Of a stretch of 10,523 bases of DNA, positions 6,844 through 10,523 are shown piece by piece. The notes beneath the pieces were generated by a model. It made no database searches and was not told where the DNA came from. It worked only from the letters and a program-made list of their open reading frames with translations. This stretch comes from MGIIb-O5 sp036154155 (GTDB lineage: Archaea; Thermoplasmatota; Poseidoniia; Poseidoniales; Thalassarchaeaceae): contig JAYZLP010000009.1 of NCBI GenBank assembly GCA_036154155.1, forward strand, positions 1 through 10,523, written 5' to 3'. The position numbers and the translations under genes are program-made. The stretch's first letter is position 1; each line of letters opens with the position of its first letter.

Positions 6844-9800
6844 ATGGCTATGAATCACAACCAGTACGCGGTTACGGCCATTGTAGCTACACTATGCCTT
6901 GCAGGGATTTACACCATCATTGGAGCTGGTCTTTCCACCACTGAATCCGGGGGTTTCAACCCAGCGGGTTCTGATATTGACATGTCAGGAAACTCCGGCG
7001 AAGGCGGCCTTGACACCGACGGGGATGGCATTTCCGATAGGATGGAGATGACTCTCTATGGCACAGATTGGAGGACTCCTGATACCGATGATGACGGATT
7101 GAGTGATGGTTGGGAGGTTAGGAACGGGCTCGACCCTCTCGACAACGGGCAACCTGCCGATTCAGAGATACCATTCGACTCTACGGACAACGAGGATGAC
7201 ACCGGGGAGCAGAACGAGACATTCCCCAATCCCGACAATGGCCCACATGGAGACCCAGATAGGGACGGACTAACCAACACCGAGGAGGCTGCCCTAGGTA
7301 CGAAACCAATGGATAGCGACTCCGATGACGACGGACTAAACGATAAGTGGGAATCATTGTACGTTCACGAAATCGACACTCCTGCGGGTGTACTCAGGCT
7401 CCTAGACCCCCTGAATGCAAACAGGGACTGCTACTTCCTAACGCCCGATGGCACGATCAACAGCCAGGGCCCGGAAATGAGGGAGCAAATCAGGAACGAG
7501 CTCACAAACGCCGAGTACGCCATGGTATCCAATGCTGATGACGAGATCTCATGCGATGCTGCTCTCGACCTTGAGCAGCCAACTCCAGATGGCCTGAGGA
7601 ACTTCATAGAGGAGAGATATGGCACAAACCCTCTCGAGGAGGACAGCGATGGAGACCTCATAGCTGACAGGCATGAGATCGCATTTGGCTACATAGAGCT
7701 GGGTGTCCACTGTGGGGTCCCGGTTTTCGGGACCCTGAGTCTACAGGCTCCCTACACAGAATTCATGAGCGAGCCGGGAGACTTGACTTGGTTCGAGCAG
7801 GATATGGACAATGATGGAAGGCTGAACGGCCCGGGCGACTGGGATACCGATGGAGATGGCATGCCGGACGGATTCGAGTACTGCTACGGGAGCCTGCTAG
7901 ACCCAGCTAATGCCACCGACGCTTACGGCGACAACGATGAAGACGGACTGAACAACGTGGAGGAGTACGAGGTCGCATACACTTGGGGCCCATCCAACTT
8001 CACTAGCCCATTAGATGCTGACACCGATAATGATCAGATGCCAGATGGCTGGGAATACCTCAGCGGCATTCACCCCAATGATGGAAGCAACGCCGATGAG
8101 GACCCCGACTTCGATGGCTATGACGCAGATGGAGATGGTGCTGTCAGGTACGACGAAATGGTAGGCGTCTCTACAGTCCAGTCAATTACCGTCGAAATAG
8201 GAGACTTCGTCCAGGTTAACAGGACGGTTCTTTGGGTAAGGACAGTACAGGACAGCGAGTACGTTAACATCCCAATCAAGACTCAGACAGCAGGCTGGGT
8301 TTACCACATTGAGGTCTCAGTGGGCCAAGAGGTAACTAGCAGGCTTCAGGACCTGATCATCGTGGTCGAAGAGTCCGAGAGGTTCACCAATCTAGACGAG
8401 TACAATGCACGCGACCGTGATGGTGACGGATTAGTTGACGGGCGTTCAACGGACCCATTAGACCCCGATACAGACAATGACGGCCTTATCGATGGAATAG
8501 AGGTCATAGGATGGACAATCAGAATTGTTGACCATGGAGTAAGGGATGTTACAGTGAGGAGCGACCCCGGCGCTTATGACACGGATAGGGACGGCCTATC
8601 AGACTCCGTTGAGTACTACACCACTTTCACCAATGCAACGGACAGCGACACCGACTCAGACGGACTGGAGGACTTCACCGAGGCGATGGACGGATTCGTG
8701 TGGAATGGCACGGTATATTTCACCAATGCTTCGGCCTTCGATACAGATAACGACGGCCTGCAGGATGGTGAGGAGGTAATTGATGGGGAGGATCAGTACA
8801 TCACTCACGCCAACAACGCAGACAGTGATGGTGATGGACTGAATGATGGCGGTGAGGTCCTCTATGTCCCTCGACCTTGGCAGCAACCAACAAACCCGCT
8901 GAACAATGACACCGATGGTGACATGCAGCCAGACGGGTGGGAGATGCAGGTTTTCTCAGTACAGCAGAACACGAAGAGCCACAGCCTCTGGGTAGTTACT
9001 GATTGGTGGCTGCCTCCGGGCTGCGAGTCCATTGTGGAATGCGGACTGGGCCCAGGGGGATGGGTTTGGAGTAACTACCTTACTGGCTTCTCGACATCTG
9101 GAGACAGGGACGGTGATGGCCAGATGGATCCAAAGTATTTCCTCTGGGAAATGAACATCTCCGGGTTCAGCATCCCAGCAAACGGAAGGTGGGCTCTCGA
9201 CCCAGCCTATGGATCAATGCCCGACTCGGCCTTTGACATCGACAACGATACTCTCCTGAATGCGATGGAGGCCCCTGACAGGTGGGACACCAATCCTGTC
9301 GATGACGATACCGACGGCGACAAGCTTCCCGACGGCTGGGAGGTGACATACTCCGAGGAGGCGCTGATGAGCGGGCTCGTGGACAACTACACCCTAAGCG
9401 CGCTTGGCGCGAGAGGCCCTATGGACCCCCGGATGCCCGACTCCGACCTCGATGGGATAGATGACGGGCAACAGGACTTCGATGGCGACGGCCTCAACCG
9501 GACCCACCTGATGAATCGTTATTGCCCTGGCTGGAACAACCCACAGAACTCCGAGTGCCACATCGACCCCCAGACAGAGGAGGGAGAGAGGTTCTACAAC
9601 GACCTGGAGAATTACACAAACTTCGAGGAGTTCCAGAATGGGACAAATCCCGTTAATCCGGACACAGATGGCGACATCTGGGAGGATGGCTCAGAGGTCT
9701 ATCACCAGGACCAAGACGATGACTCTATGTGGGCAGGATGGGAGTATTACTTCGGATTCGATCCGTTCGATCCTGCAGATGCAAATGTCGACTCAGACGG

Positions 9801-9900
9801 GGACGGATTCATCAACAAGTGCGAGAATAAGTGGAACACGCACCCCAAGGACCCAACCAGCTTCCCATCACAGGGCGAGTTATGCGACTCATTCTCCTGA
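6844..9900 (+). CDS. Secreted/membrane-anchored Asp-rich calcium-repeat surface protein (about 1018 aa)
   Basis: This is a large extracellular protein, probably a calcium-stiffened rod involved in adhesion or cell-surface structure. Residues 8-30 form one hydrophobic segment that could be an uncleaved anchor or a signal peptide. From about residue 57 to 991 there are about 25 copies of an Asp-rich calcium motif of thrombospondin type 3 style, such as DTDGDGISD, DTDNDGLID and DSDGDGFIN, many followed by GWE or a similar aromatic-acidic turn. Residues 427-438 (DADGDGAVRYDE) fit a canonical EF-hand loop. Two parts break the pattern: a beta-rich stretch at about 440-519 and a Trp-rich one at about 699-755. 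Ten ectodomain Cys and about fourteen N-x-S/T sequons suggest disulfides and N-glycosylation. No C-terminal membrane segment or sorting motif is visible, so any anchor is N-terminal. An alternative GTG start at 6781 would add 21 residues with several Arg, which would suit positive-inside topology, but the ribosome site favours 6844. Ligand and partner are unknown. Confidence 0.88.
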   Translation: MAMNHNQYAVTAIVATLCLAGIYTIIGAGLSTTESGGFNPAGSDIDMSGNSGEGGLDTDGDGISDRMEMTLYGTDWRTPDTDDDGLSDGWEVRNGLDPLDNGQPADSEIPFDSTDNEDDTGEQNETFPNPDNGPHGDPDRDGLTNTEEAALGTKPMDSDSDDDGLNDKWESLYVHEIDTPAGVLRLLDPLNANRDCYFLTPDGTINSQGPEMREQIRNELTNAEYAMVSNADDEISCDAALDLEQPTPDGLRNFIEERYGTNPLEEDSDGDLIADRHEIAFGYIELGVHCGVPVFGTLSLQAPYTEFMSEPGDLTWFEQDMDNDGRLNGPGDWDTDGDGMPDGFEYCYGSLLDPANATDAYGDNDEDGLNNVEEYEVAYTWGPSNFTSPLDADTDNDQMPDGWEYLSGIHPNDGSNADEDPDFDGYDADGDGAVRYDEMVGVSTVQSITVEIGDFVQVNRTVLWVRTVQDSEYVNIPIKTQTAGWVYHIEVSVGQEVTSRLQDLIIVVEESERFTNLDEYNARDRDGDGLVDGRSTDPLDPDTDNDGLIDGIEVIGWTIRIVDHGVRDVTVRSDPGAYDTDRDGLSDSVEYYTTFTNATDSDTDSDGLEDFTEAMDGFVWNGTVYFTNASAFDTDNDGLQDGEEVIDGEDQYITHANNADSDGDGLNDGGEVLYVPRPWQQPTNPLNNDTDGDMQPDGWEMQVFSVQQNTKSHSLWVVTDWWLPPGCESIVECGLGPGGWVWSNYLTGFSTSGDRDGDGQMDPKYFLWEMNISGFSIPANGRWALDPAYGSMPDSAFDIDNDTLLNAMEAPDRWDTNPVDDDTDGDKLPDGWEVTYSEEALMSGLVDNYTLSALGARGPMDPRMPDSDLDGIDDGQQDFDGDGLNRTHLMNRYCPGWNNPQNSECHIDPQTEEGERFYNDLENYTNFEEFQNGTNPVNPDTDGDIWEDGSEVYHQDQDDDSMWAGWEYYFGFDPFDPADANVDSDGDGFINKCENKWNTHPKDPTSFPSQGELCDSFS
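7012..9816 (+). repeat. Array of about 25 degenerate Asp-rich calcium-binding repeats
   Basis: Inside the surface-protein gene, DNA encoding DxDxDG(x)xxD units recurs irregularly from residue 57 to residue 991. By eye I count about 25 units. Some pair up closely (for instance DTDGDG then DTDDDG some 25-30 residues later); others are separated by inserted segments. Several are imperfect, with the Gly replaced (DTDNDQ, DTDGDM, DIDNDT, DTDGDK). The degeneracy at both protein and DNA level suggests old duplication rather than recent tandem expansion. Confidence 0.8.
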
Positions 9901-9928
9901 CCGCTCTGTTCATGCCATATGGCCCATT

Positions 9929-9933
9929 GGGAG
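9929..9933 (+). promoter_or_regulatory. Ribosome binding site of archease
   Basis: GGGAG lies 10 bases before ATG 9944. The 43-base gap after the surface-protein stop has no evident TATA element, so archease is probably read through from the upstream gene or from a promoter I cannot see. The frame is open upstream to 9638, but that part overlaps the end of the surface-protein gene and shows no archease features. Confidence 0.55.
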
Positions 9934-9943
9934 TAACGATAGA

Positions 9944-10420
9944 ATGTCATGGTGGATTCTCCCAACGACAGCTGACATAGGCGTCAGGGCATTTTCCAGC
10001 AGCCCCGAGGGGGCTATAGAGGAGGCTACTCTGGGCATGCAGTCCATTCAGATTTCCGAGTCTGGGGCCGAATCCGTGAACTCCCTAGTCAGGAATACTG
10101 GCACATGGACGGTCAATATCGAGGGCAATGACCTCCAGAGGGGCATGGTGAGGTGGATGGAGGAGGTCCTCTACAGGTGCGACGGGGAAGGTAAGTGGCT
10201 CGTCGAAAACTCCATCTCGATTGGCGATGGAAGCATTTCGGCTCAGGTTTCATGGGTGGACTCGGATTCAGTAGAGAGGGAGATAGAGGTCAAGGCGATC
10301 ACAATGCATGAGCTTCTGCTCAGGAAGGTCGAAGAGGGGGAGTTGTTATCCGGCGTGGATAACGACATCCCCTCTTTCGAGGGTCCTGGTTGGGTGGCCC
10401 AAGTAGTTCTTGACGTGTGA
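9944..10420 (+). CDS. Archease, RtcB activator (158 aa)
   Basis: This is an archease, a small acidic protein that speeds guanylylation of RtcB, allows multiple turnover and relaxes its nucleotide need. The sequence begins MSWWILPTTADIGVRAF, aligning with the family's HTADIG opening. It continues with EEATLGM, then EGNDLQRGMVRWMEEVLY (the E/D-L...L..EhLY region), IEVKAITMHEL (K117-H122, family consensus KAVTYH), and WVAQVVLDV at the C-terminus with D157. I recall the metal site as using Asp residues from the opening motif and the C-terminal region; both are present (D11, D157). The canonical His of HTADIG is Thr here, and the usual GE-FDPEKHE loop appears shortened. Length is slightly above the 140 or so residues typical. 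The stop is 2 bases before the stop of a convergent gene. RtcB lies 8.5 kb away on the other strand. Confidence 0.9.
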   Translation: MSWWILPTTADIGVRAFSSSPEGAIEEATLGMQSIQISESGAESVNSLVRNTGTWTVNIEGNDLQRGMVRWMEEVLYRCDGEGKWLVENSISIGDGSISAQVSWVDSDSVEREIEVKAITMHELLLRKVEEGELLSGVDNDIPSFEGPGWVAQVVLDV

Positions 10421-10422
10421 GC

Positions 10423-10523
10423 CTACTCCTCGACATTGAATCTCTGGTAGACCTCATTGGTCGTCTGTGTGACTCTGATGAAAGTCGTGCATTTCGGGAG
10501 ATCCTTGATCCTGCGCGCGCCGA
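10423..10523 (-). CDS. C-terminal fragment of an unrecognised minus-strand gene (partial)
   Basis: The minus strand is open from the window edge to a TAG at 10423-10425, giving 32 residues that include the runs RRIKDLPKCT and VTQTTNEVYQ and end in EE. The 5' part lies beyond the window. Only two bases separate its stop from that of archease, a tail-to-tail arrangement in line with the tight packing elsewhere here. The composition looks protein-like and soluble, but the piece is too short to name a family. It could also be non-coding. Confidence 0.5.
   Translation of the reverse strand, partial: GARRIKDLPKCTTFIRVTQTTNEVYQRFNVEE

Noticed and set aside
6830..6853. GCCGAGGTGTCCGAATGGCT resembles the 5' half of a serine or leucine tRNA (acceptor strand plus D-arm).
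   Set aside because: No matching acceptor 3' strand, anticodon arm or T-arm (GGTTCGAATCC-like) follows within 100 bases, and the stretch is explained by the hairpin, Shine-Dalgarno and start codon. Chance resemblance or at most a tRNA fragment.
6874..6906. Lipobox at C18 of the surface protein.
   Set aside because: The residues before the Cys are V-A-T-L, which lacks the small residue required just before the Cys, and the Cys is in the middle of the hydrophobic segment.
9638..9943. Upstream extension of archease.
   Set aside because: It is a frame shadow of the Asp-repeat DNA, rich in Thr and Ser, with no archease similarity.

Overview
The window looks archaeal, most likely from a marine euryarchaeon of the Thermoplasmatota / Marine Group II (Poseidoniales) kind. 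The support is the archaeal type of alanyl-tRNA synthetase, an RtcB/archease RNA-ligation pair, an alanine aminotransferase that resembles the Pyrococcus enzyme over its whole length, archaeal-style promoter and ribosome-binding signals, very tight gene packing, and a large secreted protein full of calcium-binding Asp repeats. The group assignment is inference; archaeal origin is much safer.

Layout from left to right. rtcB (4-1476, minus) encodes the GTP-dependent tRNA-splicing and RNA-repair ligase. A 99-base divergent intergenic region separates it from a forward three-gene cluster: alaS (1576-4446), an AlaAT-type aminotransferase (4451-5650) and a 368-residue protein I do not recognise (5653-6759). 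The gaps inside the cluster are 4 and 2 bases, so it is almost certainly one operon. An 84-base regulatory gap follows. It has a TATA-like element, a perfect 8-bp hairpin with a 4-base loop, and a strong Shine-Dalgarno. Next is a roughly 1018-residue membrane-anchored surface protein (6844-9900) with about 25 Asp-rich repeats of thrombospondin type 3 style. Archease (9944-10420, plus), the activator of RtcB, comes next. The last 101 bases hold the C-terminal end of a minus-strand gene that converges on archease.

How the genes fit together. RtcB and archease act on the same ligation reaction but lie 8.5 kb apart and on opposite strands. alaS and the aminotransferase both handle alanine: one interconverts pyruvate and alanine, the other charges alanine onto tRNA. 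Their tight coupling suggests shared control. The unrecognised third gene of that operon carries a visible internal duplication and is the least explained gene here. The Asp-repeat protein is transcribed from its own signals and probably forms a calcium-stiffened rod outside the cell.

I see no CRISPR array, insertion sequence, integrase, rRNA or complete tRNA. The window looks like ordinary archaeal chromosome with a few unusual details: archease has lost the His of its HTADIG motif, AlaRS has lost two of four N-terminal Cys, and a hairpin sits at the predicted 5' end of the surface-protein mRNA.
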